In this document: positions 8,763-18,461 of the stretch, piece by piece
Layout of the letters: every line of letters begins with the position of its first letter
Position numbering within the stretch: the stretch's first letter is position 1
Notes under the pieces: generated by a model
Seen by the model: the letters and a program-made list of their open reading frames with translations, nothing else
Told to the model about the DNA's origin: nothing
Databases searched by the model: none
Translations under genes and position numbers: made by a program
Assembly (NCBI GenBank): GCA_023664345.1
Contig: JAMPFQ010000003.1
Coordinates: forward strand, 124,001-188,000
DNA from: Lachnospiraceae bacterium
GTDB taxonomy: Bacteria > Bacillota > Clostridia > Lachnospirales > Lachnospiraceae
Direction of reading: 5' to 3'
Length of the DNA stretch: 64,000 bases

Positions 8763-9386
8763 TTATATCCTCTGCACTCTGCCGTCCGCCACTTTGATCT
8801 TCCCGTTCGCGATATCGTTGATGGCCGCCGGCAAAAGAATCCATTCCGCCTGTTCCATGACACGCCGCTGCAGGATCTCGGGCGTATCGTCTTCCTCCAC
8901 TGTCACCGCTTTCTGGGCGATGATAGGCCCCTCATCCATTCCCTCATTGACGAAATGAACCGTGGCCCCCGTCACCTTTGCTCCCCTCTCCAGGACTTTC
9001 TCATGCACTTTCAGGCCATAATAGCCCACGCCGCAGAAAGCCGGGATCAGGGACGGATGGATATTGATGATCCGGTCAGGAAAACGCTTCACCATTTCCT
9101 CCGGGATCTTGACAAGAAAACCGGCCAGCACGATCAGGTCGGGCGCAAGTTCACACATTTTCTCCGTGAAAGCATGGTTAAAGCTTTCCCTGTCATCATA
9201 CCCTTTCGGGCTCATCAGGATGCCCCGGATTCCATGCCTTTGTGCCCGTTCCAGCGCTTTCGCCCCGGCGTTGTTACTGAACACCGCCACGATCTCCGTA
9301 TTGGTGATCCTGCCGCTGTCAACGGCGTCCAGGATCGCCTGCAGGTTTGTGCCGCCTCCTGATACACAGACCACCGTTCTCAACAT
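8763..9386 (-). CDS. purN: Phosphoribosylglycinamide formyltransferase
   Basis: 207 residues from the ATG at 9386. The N-terminal [10 protein letters not shown] binds the phosphoribosyl substrate; [10 protein letters not shown] carries the catalytic Asn and His; [15 protein letters not shown] carries the catalytic Asp region. It transfers a formyl group from 10-formyl-tetrahydrofolate to GAR, step 3 of purine synthesis. The reading frame is open for ten further codons upstream, but the chosen ATG aligns with the family start. It also overlaps the purM stop (ATGTTGA, 7 nt), a normal translational-coupling arrangement. Confidence 0.96.
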   Translation of the reverse strand: MLRTVVCVSGGGTNLQAILDAVDSGRITNTEIVAVFSNNAGAKALERAQRHGIRGILMSPKGYDDRESFNHAFTEKMCELAPDLIVLAGFLVKIPEEMVKRFPDRIINIHPSLIPAFCGVGYYGLKVHEKVLERGAKVTGATVHFVNEGMDEGPIIAQKAVTVEEDDTPEILQRRVMEQAEWILLPAAINDIANGKIKVADGRVQRI

Positions 9387-10405
9387 AGGATCACACCCTT
9401 TTCTCCCGCTTCGCACTTGCCCACGATATAGGCTTTCTCGCCTGCCCCGCAGAGCGCGTCCACGGTCTTTTGGGCATCGACCGGATCCACCGCAAGCACC
9501 ATGCCAAGGCCCATATTATATGTATTATACATCATCTGTTCCGCGATATCGCCTGTCTTTTGCAACAGCCTAAAGATAGCGGGAACCTGATAACTGTCCT
9601 TCTCTACCCTTGCAGTGATCCCCTCAGGCAGCATTCTGGGAATATTCTCATAGAAGCCGCCGCCCGTGATATGGCTGCACCCTTTCACCGCCACTCCTGC
9701 GTCTTTCACCGCTTTCAGCGCTTTCACATAGATTCTGGTGGGAGTCAACAGCGTTTCGCCCAGAGTGGCTCCCAATTCCTCATAATAGGTATCCAGGCTT
9801 TCTTTTGTCATCTCAAAGACCTTACGGATCAGGGAAAAGCCGTTGGAGTGCACACCGGAAGAAGCTATCCCCACGAGGACGTCCCCTGCCTTGATATTTT
9901 CACCAGTGATCAGGTCTTTCTCATCCGCCACGCCCACCGTAAATCCCGCCAGATCGTATTCGTCCTCCGGCATCAGTCCGGGATGCTCCGCCGTCTCGCC
10001 GCCTATCAGCGCCGCGCCCGCCTGTTTACAGCCCTCCGCCACGCCTTTTACAATGGATGCGATCTTCTCAGGATAGTTTTTGCCGCATGCGATATAGTCC
10101 AGAAAGAACAACGGCTCGCCGCCTGCGCAGGCCACATCGTTGACGCACATGGCCACGCAGTCGATGCCCACCGTATCATGCTTATCCAGCAGAAACGCCA
10201 GCTTGATCTTCGTACCCACGCCGTCCGTGCCGGACAGCAGCACGGGCTTCTCCATGCCTTTCACCGCCTCCATGGAAAAGGCTCCCGAAAAACCGCCCAG
10301 GCCGCCGATCACCTCGGGGCGCATGGTTCCCTTTACATACTCTTTCATCAGTTCCACTGACCTGTATCCCGCTTCGATATCTACTCCAGCTTTCTTGTAA
10401 TCCAT
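9380..10405 (-). CDS. purM: Phosphoribosylformylglycinamidine cyclo-ligase (AIR synthetase)
   Basis: 341 residues, normal length. It opens with the [11 protein letters not shown] motif, then GGFSGAF, the substrate loop [11 protein letters not shown] near 60, and GGETAEHPG near 140, all hallmarks of PurM. It closes the imidazole ring of FGAM with ATP to give AIR, step 5 of the pathway. It lies 33 bp after purE and overlaps purN by seven bases. purF, purL, purC, purB and purH are not in the window, so the pathway is completed elsewhere. Confidence 0.97.
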   Translation of the reverse strand: MDYKKAGVDIEAGYRSVELMKEYVKGTMRPEVIGGLGGFSGAFSMEAVKGMEKPVLLSGTDGVGTKIKLAFLLDKHDTVGIDCVAMCVNDVACAGGEPLFFLDYIACGKNYPEKIASIVKGVAEGCKQAGAALIGGETAEHPGLMPEDEYDLAGFTVGVADEKDLITGENIKAGDVLVGIASSGVHSNGFSLIRKVFEMTKESLDTYYEELGATLGETLLTPTRIYVKALKAVKDAGVAVKGCSHITGGGFYENIPRMLPEGITARVEKDSYQVPAIFRLLQKTGDIAEQMMYNTYNMGLGMVLAVDPVDAQKTVDALCGAGEKAYIVGKCEAGEKGVILC

Positions 10406-10438
10406 TGTTCTCCTCGTTTCTTTATCTGCCCTGTCATA

Positions 10439-10957
10439 TTACTTTTTCATATTTTCAAGATATGCTTGATAGCCCTGCTCCTGCAGTCTGGCATCCTTTG
10501 CCGCTACCTGGTCTTTCAGCCTGGCACTGTAATCTTTCAGTTTCTGCAGCAGCGCGCTGTCGGCGGTCGCCAGGATCTTAGCCGCCAGAAGTCCCGCATT
10601 GGCGCCGCCGTTGATGGCCACCGTAGCCACCGGGATACCGGAGGGCATCTGTACGATGGAATAAAGGGAATCCCGTCCTCCCAGGGAGGCAGTGTGCATG
10701 GGGATACCGATCACCGGCATGGGAAAGATTGCCGCGCACATGCCGGGCAGATGCGCCGCCATGCCCGCTCCCGCGATGATGACTTTAAAGCCTTTTTCCT
10801 CCGCGCTCTTCGCGTATTCGAAAAAAACGTCCGGCTCCCTGTGGGCGCTGATAATGGTCATCTCATAGGAGATTCCAAGTTCTTCCAGTATATCCGCCGC
10901 CTTTGCCATGATGGGCATATCGGAATCGCTGCCCATTACAATACCTACACTAGCCAT
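10439..10957 (-). CDS. purE: 5-(carboxyamino)imidazole ribonucleotide mutase, class I PurE
   Basis: 172 residues from the ATG at 10957. The motif MGSDSDMPIM at the N-terminus, ISAHREPD near 45 and AGAGMAAHLPG near 75 identify class I PurE, which converts N5-CAIR to CAIR. The frame extends 13 codons upstream, but AGGAGG lies just before 10957 and MASVGIVMGSDSD is the expected family start. It is the first gene of the purine operon, preceded by a plausible promoter. A partner purK gene is not in the window. Confidence 0.96.
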   Translation of the reverse strand: MASVGIVMGSDSDMPIMAKAADILEELGISYEMTIISAHREPDVFFEYAKSAEEKGFKVIIAGAGMAAHLPGMCAAIFPMPVIGIPMHTASLGGRDSLYSIVQMPSGIPVATVAINGGANAGLLAAKILATADSALLQKLKDYSARLKDQVAAKDARLQEQGYQAYLENMKK

Positions 10958-11017
10958 GATATCCTCCTGTTTCAGTACCTGGACTGTTATGATCATCTAA
11001 AAAACTTCACTACTTTT

Positions 11018-11046
11018 AGTTTACTAAAATTAGGGGCTGTATGCAA
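11018..11046 (-). promoter_or_regulatory. Promoter of the purEMND operon
   Basis: Minus-strand TTGCAT (11041-11046) and TAAACT (11018-11023) are separated by 17 bp, about 60 bp upstream of purE. A 6-bp inverted repeat TTTTAG/CTAAAA overlaps the -10. I saw no purine-riboswitch core in the leader. Confidence 0.45.
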
Positions 11047-11091
11047 TAGTTTCTTCCTTAATTATTCGTAAACATGTAACAGTTCAGCCTC

Positions 11092-13167
11092 TTACTCCCG
11101 AAACGCCTCGTTCAGCACTTCGCAGCCCGGAAGCACGAATCTCCCTTTCCGGATAATGGGGATCCTGCTCCCGTCCGCCCTCACCGCCGCCAGTTCCTCC
11201 AGTTCGTCATAGGGAATGGTAATATCCGTATGGCAGTTGAAATACGCCTCCGAAGGCTTCTCCTTTCTCAGCAGGGTCACCTCGTTATCCCGCGCTACGA
11301 TCTCCTTTCCGTCAGGATTGTGGACCACGATATCTTCCACATGGGAATAGCAGGTATCCCCCACCGCGAAGTGAGGCCCCATTTTCTCCGCGATCAGGAT
11401 GGGAAGCTTATCTTCCACTCCCAGCCGCCTTGCCGCCACGTAAGCCGTGGTGTTGGTGCCGATGGCGAACTCCCCCATGGGAAGCGTGGGGTGGCGGAAG
11501 AGGATGTTCTCGCTGATGAACGCACGATTCTCCTCCTCGGAGGCAAAATTATCACAGCTGTAGCCATCGATCATGCCATCCTTGAAAGTGATCGCAAGAT
11601 CACGAAATTCCAGCCCGTTCAGGTATACGCGACTGACATGGAGCACCCCGTCCGTTCTTTTTAAGACCGGTGAAGTGAACACCTCGCCCACGGGAATGTT
11701 CACGTCCGCCACGCAGTTTTCAAATATGGTCTCTTTCTCGGGATCCTCTAATTTATGCAGGTTCACCCGCAGATCCGTGCGGTTGCCGTTTCCGCCCTTA
11801 ATCTCGCAGTGATCCGCGGTATCCAGCACGTCTATGATGTTCTGCTGCACTTTCCGATATGCCATATAGTCCAGCGTGTTGATGCGTACGGTCTCCTGAA
11901 ACAGTTCCCGGAATATCGGGCCGATCTCAGGGACAGGAAAGGCTATGATCGTAAAGCTGCGCTCTTCCTCCAGAATATACTCCCTCTGGATCTCACCTGA
12001 CCGGGTACGATATTCTACCCAGAGCCTGTTCTGCTCCTCACTCAGTTTCAGGGCTTCTTTCTTCGCTACAGGGGTAAAGGGCTGCTCCCCGAATGTCTCC
12101 ACTACTGCAGGTCCCGCATAACCTCTTGCCTGCTCCCTGTACTCCTCATAGGCAGTACGAGTCGCCTCCAACCTGCGGTTTACATAATTCCTATCCAGGA
12201 AAAGAGCCTTGTCGTCCTTATGATCATAGGCATATTGCCTGTTAAGCATCCCTCCATAAAATCCATGAGGGCTTAAGACAGGATTATCCAGCGCACTGGC
12301 CGCATTGCGGAAGATCACCGGCTTCAGCCCCATTTTTTCAAAATTCTCAATGGCACGTCTCATCATACGCTCGAATCCAATCTGGTAATGCAACGCTACC
12401 GTCTGCTTTTTGGACAGATCCTTATTGGTCACTTCAAAACCGATGCGGTATCCCTCCGTATAGGTATCCGCCATGGCGGCAATGGTCTCCTCAGGCAGGC
12501 TGTTCAAAAATTCCGCCATCTCCAGCACGCTGTCGCTGACATACTCGCCATAGGCATAGAGATAGCGCAGATCCGTAAGGTCGCTGCCGCAGATGATCCG
12601 CGCCGCGAAGCAGTCTTCCGGACATAACTGCTCCCTGATCCTGCGCTCCGCCGCCACATCGGCGTAATCGCTGACAAACCAGTAAAGGATCTTCCGGATA
12701 TCCTCCCTGCGGGGAAGCTTTTGACTTTCCTGCCATTCATAGACCACCGCCGTATAGACCTCCGAAAAAAGTTCCAGGCGGATCACCATTTCCTCCAGCT
12801 TTCCCTCATAACAGAATCCGATCATGCTGCGGAGTTCCACATAGAGGAAAGAAAGTTCCGCGCCCAGTTCTTCTCCCAGCTGTGATACCGCATATGCGGG
12901 ATCCGCGTAACCGGAACCGTAATTTTCCGGCATGATATCCCGATACAGCGCCAGATTCCTCTCTTTCAGCTGCTCCAGGGAAGCGCCGGAAGATCCGTCC
13001 TCCTTTTCCAGAAATGCCCTGTTCTCATCGATCAGCAGTATAAATTCCGCCATGGCGGCAAAATAGGATTCCAGCGCCGGAACCCCGAAATGTTCTCCGG
13101 GAATCTCTCGGATCCTGTCCAATGCCAGTTCATATCTCTCTTCATATACACCTGTCATACACATCAC
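11092..13167 (-). CDS. M29-type aminopeptidase homologue with long N-terminal extension
   Basis: 691 residues, against about 410 for typical M29 aminopeptidases (AmpS/AmpT). The C-terminal 400 residues carry the family pattern: DVNIPVGEVFTSPV, LPMGEFAIGTNT, then MGPHFAVGDTCYSHVEDIVV. These would supply the two Glu and two His metal ligands; the usual Asp of the last H-x-D motif appears as Glu (HVED). The first ~290 residues are helical and unlike known peptidases. A cytoplasmic metal-dependent exopeptidase role is likely but substrate and activity are unproven. The start overlaps the stop of the preceding gene (TGATG), with AGGAG ten bases upstream, so translation is probably coupled. Confidence 0.75.
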   Translation of the reverse strand: MMCMTGVYEERYELALDRIREIPGEHFGVPALESYFAAMAEFILLIDENRAFLEKEDGSSGASLEQLKERNLALYRDIMPENYGSGYADPAYAVSQLGEELGAELSFLYVELRSMIGFCYEGKLEEMVIRLELFSEVYTAVVYEWQESQKLPRREDIRKILYWFVSDYADVAAERRIREQLCPEDCFAARIICGSDLTDLRYLYAYGEYVSDSVLEMAEFLNSLPEETIAAMADTYTEGYRIGFEVTNKDLSKKQTVALHYQIGFERMMRRAIENFEKMGLKPVIFRNAASALDNPVLSPHGFYGGMLNRQYAYDHKDDKALFLDRNYVNRRLEATRTAYEEYREQARGYAGPAVVETFGEQPFTPVAKKEALKLSEEQNRLWVEYRTRSGEIQREYILEEERSFTIIAFPVPEIGPIFRELFQETVRINTLDYMAYRKVQQNIIDVLDTADHCEIKGGNGNRTDLRVNLHKLEDPEKETIFENCVADVNIPVGEVFTSPVLKRTDGVLHVSRVYLNGLEFRDLAITFKDGMIDGYSCDNFASEEENRAFISENILFRHPTLPMGEFAIGTNTTAYVAARRLGVEDKLPILIAEKMGPHFAVGDTCYSHVEDIVVHNPDGKEIVARDNEVTLLRKEKPSEAYFNCHTDITIPYDELEELAAVRADGSRIPIIRKGRFVLPGCEVLNEAFRE

Positions 13168-13478
13168 ATATTCGCTCCTACATATAAAATAAAACCGATC
13201 CCGCCCAGAGCCGCCAGGTTCAGCAGTATCCCCAGCACAGGAAAAAACCGATAATAATCCTTGTCCTGAAAGGTCACGATCCCCAGTCCAAGACCTACAA
13301 CAGAAAAGATCGTGGCAAGGAGCCCTGTGAAGCCGAATCCCACCGCCGCCTCGCCGTCATTCCTGTATGTCATAAACAGCACGATCCCCATGGAGACCAG
13401 ACTGATGATTCCCAGGATGGTAGCCATTATGGCTCGATCTGAATGTTTTTTGTTTGTAAAAAGATAGCTTTTTTTCAT
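13164..13478 (-). CDS. Small three-helix membrane protein (possibly DUF6142)
   Basis: 104 residues. A Lys/Asn-rich N-terminus is followed by three hydrophobic segments at about 17-36 (IMATILGIISLVSMGIVLF), 48-66 and 79-100. I believe this resembles the Lachnospiraceae family DUF6142, but I cannot confirm it from sequence alone. It overlaps the M29-type peptidase gene by a few bases (TGATG), so the two are likely co-translated. This may be an integral-membrane partner or merely an operon neighbour. No catalytic motif is visible. Confidence 0.7.
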   Translation of the reverse strand: MKKSYLFTNKKHSDRAIMATILGIISLVSMGIVLFMTYRNDGEAAVGFGFTGLLATIFSVVGLGLGIVTFQDKDYYRFFPVLGILLNLAALGGIGFILYVGANM

Positions 13479-13548
13479 AAAATTCTAAAGGGCACTCCCT
13501 ACGGAAGTGTGAAACCCCCTCAGGAAATGCCCGTCCCGACTCCTCATA

Positions 13549-13701
13549 TCAAAATAAGATCTTGGACTTTCCGGCGATCAGTCTGGCCCCGGTGACGATC
13601 ATCAAAATACCGGTCACGATCCCCACGATCAGTGAGATCACCCCTAATGCGATATTGGCCGCCCCTGCGCCTTTCATGATCTTATAAACTTTTTCTTCCA
13701 T
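13549..13701 (-). CDS. Very small single-helix membrane protein
   Basis: 50 residues from the ATG at 13701: a short charged start (MEEKVYKIMKG), one long hydrophobic helix with IALGVISLIVGIVTGILMIV, and a basic end (GKSKILF). A longer frame begins at 13779, but GGGAG precedes 13701 and the extra N-terminus is uncharacteristic. It sits 49 bp downstream of pyrE. Function is unknown; it could stabilise a membrane complex. The ORF is short, so confidence is moderate. Confidence 0.55.
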   Translation of the reverse strand: MEEKVYKIMKGAGAANIALGVISLIVGIVTGILMIVTGARLIAGKSKILF

Positions 13702-13750
13702 GGTCCTGCTCCCTTCACGTTTTTCTCCTGCCAACAGGATATCCCTCTCA

Positions 13751-14425
13751 TCATGCACCATATTTTTCATAATATTCATCTATCGCCGCCTTCAATTTAT
13801 CGTCAATGTATATCTGCCCTTTATAAGGCCTGTTGTATAAGTGTTCAATGACCTCCTGCATGGTCACAATGGCATGTGCGTCAAATCCGTATTTTTCTTT
13901 GATCTCCGCCAGTGCGCTTACTTTTCCGCCAAGGCCTTTCTCCATGCGGTTCAGGGAAACCATCAACCCCCTGATCTCCACATTCCCCTGTGCCTGGATG
14001 ATGGGAAATGTCTCTTCGATGGATTTGCCGGAGGTGGTCACATCCTCGATGATCACCACCCTGTCACCGTCCTGGATACTGCTGCCAAGGAGAATGCCCA
14101 CATCGCCGTGATCCTTGACTTCCTTGCGGTTGGAACAGTAACGGATCTCTTTGCCGTAAAGTCCGCTGTAGGCAATGGTCGTCGCCACGCTCAGGGGAAT
14201 CCCCTTGTACGCAGGGCCGAACAGCACATCAAAGCCATCTCCGAAATTATCGTGGATCGCTTTCGCATAATACTCGCCCAGCCTGCGAAGCTGCGCACCG
14301 GTAACGTAAGCCCCCGCATTCATGAAGAAAGGAGACCTCCGCCCGCTCTTTAAAGTAAACTCGCCAAACTTCAATACCTGGCTGTCCACCATGAACTCAA
14401 TGAATTCCTGTTTGTACTGCTCCAT
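13751..14425 (-). CDS. pyrE: Orotate phosphoribosyltransferase
   Basis: 224 residues from the ATG at 14425. GEFTLKSGRRSPFFMNAG near the N-terminus and the PRPP-binding signature VVIIEDVTTSGKS near 125 identify PyrE. It converts orotate and PRPP to OMP in de novo pyrimidine synthesis. The frame extends 15 codons upstream, but AGGAGGT lies eight bases before 14425 and MEQYKQEFIEFMV is the family-type start. Other pyr genes are not in the window. Confidence 0.95.
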   Translation of the reverse strand: MEQYKQEFIEFMVDSQVLKFGEFTLKSGRRSPFFMNAGAYVTGAQLRRLGEYYAKAIHDNFGDGFDVLFGPAYKGIPLSVATTIAYSGLYGKEIRYCSNRKEVKDHGDVGILLGSSIQDGDRVVIIEDVTTSGKSIEETFPIIQAQGNVEIRGLMVSLNRMEKGLGGKVSALAEIKEKYGFDAHAIVTMQEVIEHLYNRPYKGQIYIDDKLKAAIDEYYEKYGA

Positions 14426-14522
14426 TTCCGCATACCTCCTGCCGTAATGGTCTTGTAAAAACATCGACATTTAATATACTATACCATAAAACATTGTACT
14501 TTTCAATCGTTTCGGGAAGCAT

Positions 14523-16415
14523 TTACTCCATGTAATATTTCGCCTGTGCGTTCCACATCTCCGCGTACTGTCCCTGTCTGTCCAGCAGTTCCTCATGGCT
14601 GCCCCGCTCTGTGATCCGGCCCTGGTCAAAGACAATGATATCGTCGCAGAACCGACAGCTGCTCATCCGGTGGGAGATATAGATGCTGGTCTTTTCCTTT
14701 ACCATCTCGTCAAAGCCCGCATAGACCTGGGCCTCACTGATGGGGTCAAGGGCGGCGGTGGGCTCGTCCAGCACCACAAAGGGCGCATCCTTATACAAAG
14801 CCCTGGCCAGCGCCAGCTTCTGTGCCTCCCCGCCGCTGATCTCCACGCCCCCGTCCTTTGTATCATATAGCAGCGTATCCACGCCTGCAGGCAGTTCCCT
14901 GACGAATCCCGCCGCCCCCGCCCGTTCCAGGCAGTCCCGGAGCCTCGCGTCATCCCGCTCATAGCCCGCCGCCAGATTGTCGGAAACAGGAAAAGCAAAC
15001 AGCTTGAAATCCTGGAACACCACGCTGAACAATTCCCTGTACTCCTCTTCCTTATACTTCCTGATATCCACGCCGTTTAAAGTGATGCTCCCCTCCGTAG
15101 GCTCATACAGGCGGCACAACAGCTTGATGAAAGTGGTCTTGCCCGCGCCGTTCCTGCCCACCAGGGCCATTTTATCCTTCGTGGTCAGCTTACAGTTGAC
15201 GTGCTTTAAGACCATCTCCTCACTGCCCGGATAATGGAAACTCACATCCTTAAACTCGATCTCGTATTCCCCGTCCAGGCGTTTCTCCACAGGGATACTG
15301 CCCACCGCATGGCTGCTCTCCGTGTGCAGGAATGCCAGGAGATCCTCCATGTAAATGCAGTTCTTCCGCAGCGAGGTGTTGCCATGCACCAGATTCTGGA
15401 ATCCTTTTGCCAGCTTCGTCAATGCTCCCGCGTACTGGGTAAAGGTTCCTATGGTGATTGCTCCCGCCAGTGCTTTTACGGCCACAAACAGATATGCGCA
15501 CACCACAAAGGTTCCGTTGACCGTATTCTGGAACAGTGCGCCCTGCTCACTCACAACGTACCACCGATCAAAAAATGATAAGGACAATGCTTCAAATTCC
15601 CGAAAATTGGCCAGCAGCATTTCTTTCATATCATAAATGCGGATCACCTTTGCCGCCTTGCGGTTCCTCAGGATATGCTCCAGCATATAACTCAGTTTTA
15701 TCTCCACATCCGTGTGACTGTTAAAGGTAGCTTCATCTTTCCTGCTGAATACCCTGTTCCCTTTCGCATAGATCACACACACCGCACAGATAAAGACTGC
15801 TGCCAGCGCCAGGGAAACCGTCGGCTGCGCTGCCACGGCAAGAATACCGCTTTCCGTCACCGGACGGGCAAAACACAAAGCCACCGTCAGTCCCACTGCC
15901 ATGACTATGGTCAGCAGGCTTTCCAGCAATTCTCCGTAAGCAGACAGTGTCCCGTTCAACCCGCCGTACATGGACGCGGTCCGCTCGGAACGGATGATCC
16001 GATCCACCACTTCCGGCTGTTCCATGGTCTCATAATCCAGGGAAAACGCCTTATCACGCACCATGATATAAAAGCCGATACAGAGTCGGTTCCAGGAATT
16101 ATCCTGGGCTCCGTCCAGCAGCAGGCCCGCCCCCGCAAGGAGCAGTTCTGCCAGGATCAGCGCCCCCGCATAGAGAAACGCCCGGGAAAATGCCGCTGCC
16201 AGCAGGCTGTCGATCAACCCTGCGGTAAAAAACAGTCCCAGATAGATACCAGCCACCTGGACCACCGCATCCAGGATCTTCAGTGGGATCGCGGAAGAAT
16301 CGATCCCGTGGATGATCCTCAGCATTTCCAGCCCTTTCCTGTGGATGTCCGCCGCATCCCTGATCTGATCCAACATATTCTGCCGCCACTTTGGCCGTTG
16401 ATTCCGTGTCTCCAT
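14523..16415 (-). CDS. ABC exporter half-transporter (fused permease and ATPase), second of a pair
   Basis: 630 residues. An N-terminal six-helix exporter domain covers about 40-340, followed by a nucleotide-binding domain with Walker A VGRNGAGKTT near 428, signature EISGGEAQK, and Walker B FVVLDEPTAALDP. This is the type IV ABC exporter layout used for peptides, lipids or drugs. The start is the ATG at 16413-16415, overlapping the upstream gene's TGA by one base (TGATG), with AGGAGG seven bases before it; an in-frame GTG immediately upstream is less likely. With its equally sized neighbour it probably forms a heterodimer. The cargo is unknown. Confidence 0.92.
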   Translation of the reverse strand: METRNQRPKWRQNMLDQIRDAADIHRKGLEMLRIIHGIDSSAIPLKILDAVVQVAGIYLGLFFTAGLIDSLLAAAFSRAFLYAGALILAELLLAGAGLLLDGAQDNSWNRLCIGFYIMVRDKAFSLDYETMEQPEVVDRIIRSERTASMYGGLNGTLSAYGELLESLLTIVMAVGLTVALCFARPVTESGILAVAAQPTVSLALAAVFICAVCVIYAKGNRVFSRKDEATFNSHTDVEIKLSYMLEHILRNRKAAKVIRIYDMKEMLLANFREFEALSLSFFDRWYVVSEQGALFQNTVNGTFVVCAYLFVAVKALAGAITIGTFTQYAGALTKLAKGFQNLVHGNTSLRKNCIYMEDLLAFLHTESSHAVGSIPVEKRLDGEYEIEFKDVSFHYPGSEEMVLKHVNCKLTTKDKMALVGRNGAGKTTFIKLLCRLYEPTEGSITLNGVDIRKYKEEEYRELFSVVFQDFKLFAFPVSDNLAAGYERDDARLRDCLERAGAAGFVRELPAGVDTLLYDTKDGGVEISGGEAQKLALARALYKDAPFVVLDEPTAALDPISEAQVYAGFDEMVKEKTSIYISHRMSSCRFCDDIIVFDQGRITERGSHEELLDRQGQYAEMWNAQAKYYME

Positions 16416-18310
16416 CACTGCGCCTCCTTTTCCGCCTGATAATACCTGGCCTGGGTTTGGAACATGTCGGCATAGGCGCCCTGCCTTGCCAGCAGTTCCT
16501 CGTGTCTGCCCTCCTCCGTGATCTGGCCGTTTTCCATAAACAGGATACGGTCGCAGAACTTGGTGGAACTGAGCCTGTGGGAGATGAAGATGCTGGTCTT
16601 CTCCCTGGTCATCTCGTAATATTTCTCATAAAGCCTGCTCTCTGCGATCGGGTCAAGGGCGGCGGTGGGCTCATCCAGTATCAGCACCGGAGCATCCTTG
16701 TAAAGAGCCCGTGCCAGCATCAGCTTCTGCAGTTCCCCACCCGACAGCTGCACGCCGGATGGGTCGATGTCCCTGTTCATGTAAGTCCTCTCCCCGCTCT
16801 CCAATGTCTGTACTTTGTCCCATAATTCCGCCTTTTGCAGGCTCGCCCTTAAACGCTCCTGATCCGCTGCCGCCTCGTCCTTACAGGTCACATTGTCCCC
16901 CAGGCGAAAAGAGAACACGAACACATCCTGAAAGACCACCGCAAATTCCCTGTAATACTCTTTCGCGGTAAAATTTGAAATATCTTTTCCGTCCAGGCAG
17001 ATCTTGCCCGAGGAGGGGCGGTAAAGCCCGCAGATCAGCTTGATCAGAGTGGATTTCCCCGCGCCGTTCATGCCCACCAGCGCCACTTTCTCCCCGGGCG
17101 TGAAAGTCAGGGACAGATCATGGATGGTATCCTCCTGGTTCCCCTCATAGCGGAACGAGACATGTTCCAGGCGGATCTCATGGGTCTTTCCCACCCGCGG
17201 CACAGGCTGGCAGACTGCCTTTTTCCTGTCCTTATCCGACTGCTTCCGCGATCCCGCCGTCAGCTGTTCTCCCATTGTCTTTTCCAGCCCCGCTTCCGCA
17301 AATTCCAGAAAGGCGCGGTAATCGTCCATATACCTGTTATTTTCCAATATGGCGGTGAGTGCGTCCAGCAGCGGCGTCATCCAGCCGCCGAATCCTGCTG
17401 CCACACCGATATAGACCAGGAACGCGCTGATCTCCATGTTTCCCTGCGCCATCTGGCCGATCAGGTAGCCGTATACCAGAAGATTCCTCAAAAAGGCAAG
17501 GCCTTTTTCCGCAATCCCCGCATAGCCCCGGTTGCATTTCCAATATCTATGCCCCCAATAGACAAACTTTTCTTTCAATCTGTCAAATTCTGCAGAAAAC
17601 CATTTCCACATGTGATACATGCGAATGTCCTTGCCATTGACGGAAGCGATCACCTCCCCACCGAAACGGTTGTAATCCTGCCATACCTTTTCATATTCAT
17701 CATCATATTTTACGGCGCACTTATGGGCATGCCCATGGATCCAGGCCGCAGCGCCCGCTGTCAGCAGCGACAGCGCCAGGATCCCCAGACTCTGCCTGCC
17801 GATCACCACGGAATAAAGGATCAGACCCAGCAGATTGATCTGAAAGTCACCCAATACCCTTAAATAGGCCTCGATCCCCTTGTGGTTGCCCACATATAGA
17901 TTCACTTTCGCGTCTCCTAACAGCTTCTGGCCCGCCTCGCTCTCCAACGCCTGATAATCCGCGTCCATGCTGGCTCCAAAATACTGGGTCCCCAGGTTCA
18001 GTCGCAGCGACATCTGCTTATTGCCACAATACCCTCTCAGATACTCTGCTGCCACATGCATCCCCTGCAGCACAAACACATACCCCGCCAAAGCAGGAAA
18101 AATCCTCCCCGGCTCCCAGCCGCTCCCCAGCAGATACACCACCGCCCCGGGCAGGGCCATGGCCAGAAAAGGCTGCACCACCGCCAACGCCACATACATC
18201 CCCTGCCAGAGAAAATACCCCGCCCCCTCAAACTCTTTCATCCAAGAAAAAGCCATGTGATAGTTACTCCAGATTGAGTGACGGTTTTTCTTTTTCAAAC
18301 TCTTCTCCAT
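16415..18310 (-). CDS. ABC exporter half-transporter (fused permease and ATPase), first of a pair
   Basis: 631 residues with an N-terminal membrane domain (several helices between about 35 and 330). The ATPase has Walker A VGMNGAGKSTL near 425, signature QLSGGELQK and Walker B VLILDEPTAALDP. It is similar in size and order to the downstream gene; the overlapping pair points to a heterodimeric exporter. A GHKL/LytTR two-component system lies directly upstream, separated by an intrinsic terminator. That is the usual setting for a peptide-responsive or antibiotic-responsive exporter. No precursor-peptide gene was found between them. Confidence 0.92.
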   Translation of the reverse strand: MEKSLKKKNRHSIWSNYHMAFSWMKEFEGAGYFLWQGMYVALAVVQPFLAMALPGAVVYLLGSGWEPGRIFPALAGYVFVLQGMHVAAEYLRGYCGNKQMSLRLNLGTQYFGASMDADYQALESEAGQKLLGDAKVNLYVGNHKGIEAYLRVLGDFQINLLGLILYSVVIGRQSLGILALSLLTAGAAAWIHGHAHKCAVKYDDEYEKVWQDYNRFGGEVIASVNGKDIRMYHMWKWFSAEFDRLKEKFVYWGHRYWKCNRGYAGIAEKGLAFLRNLLVYGYLIGQMAQGNMEISAFLVYIGVAAGFGGWMTPLLDALTAILENNRYMDDYRAFLEFAEAGLEKTMGEQLTAGSRKQSDKDRKKAVCQPVPRVGKTHEIRLEHVSFRYEGNQEDTIHDLSLTFTPGEKVALVGMNGAGKSTLIKLICGLYRPSSGKICLDGKDISNFTAKEYYREFAVVFQDVFVFSFRLGDNVTCKDEAAADQERLRASLQKAELWDKVQTLESGERTYMNRDIDPSGVQLSGGELQKLMLARALYKDAPVLILDEPTAALDPIAESRLYEKYYEMTREKTSIFISHRLSSTKFCDRILFMENGQITEEGRHEELLARQGAYADMFQTQARYYQAEKEAQ

Positions 18311-18365
18311 ACTACCCTCCAGCTATATAAAGTATTGTCTTACTAAACACAACAAACCATAATGC

Positions 18366-18390
18366 AAAAATCCCCTGACCGGGGATTTTT
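18366..18390 (-). terminator. Intrinsic terminator after the two-component system
   Basis: AAAAATCCCC and GGGGATTTTT form a 10-bp perfect inverted repeat around TGACC. The T-run on either strand makes it bidirectional. It separates the histidine-kinase gene from the ABC exporter pair. Confidence 0.85.
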
Positions 18391-18461
18391 CGCGTGAAAT
18401 GTTCTTTTTTCTACCTCAAATGCACAGGAAATGCCACCGCCGTCCCCCTCGTCCCATCCCC

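Noticed and set aside
10958..11091. Purine riboswitch before purE
   Set aside because: The leader is only ~60 nt and lacks the conserved junction bases and loop motifs.
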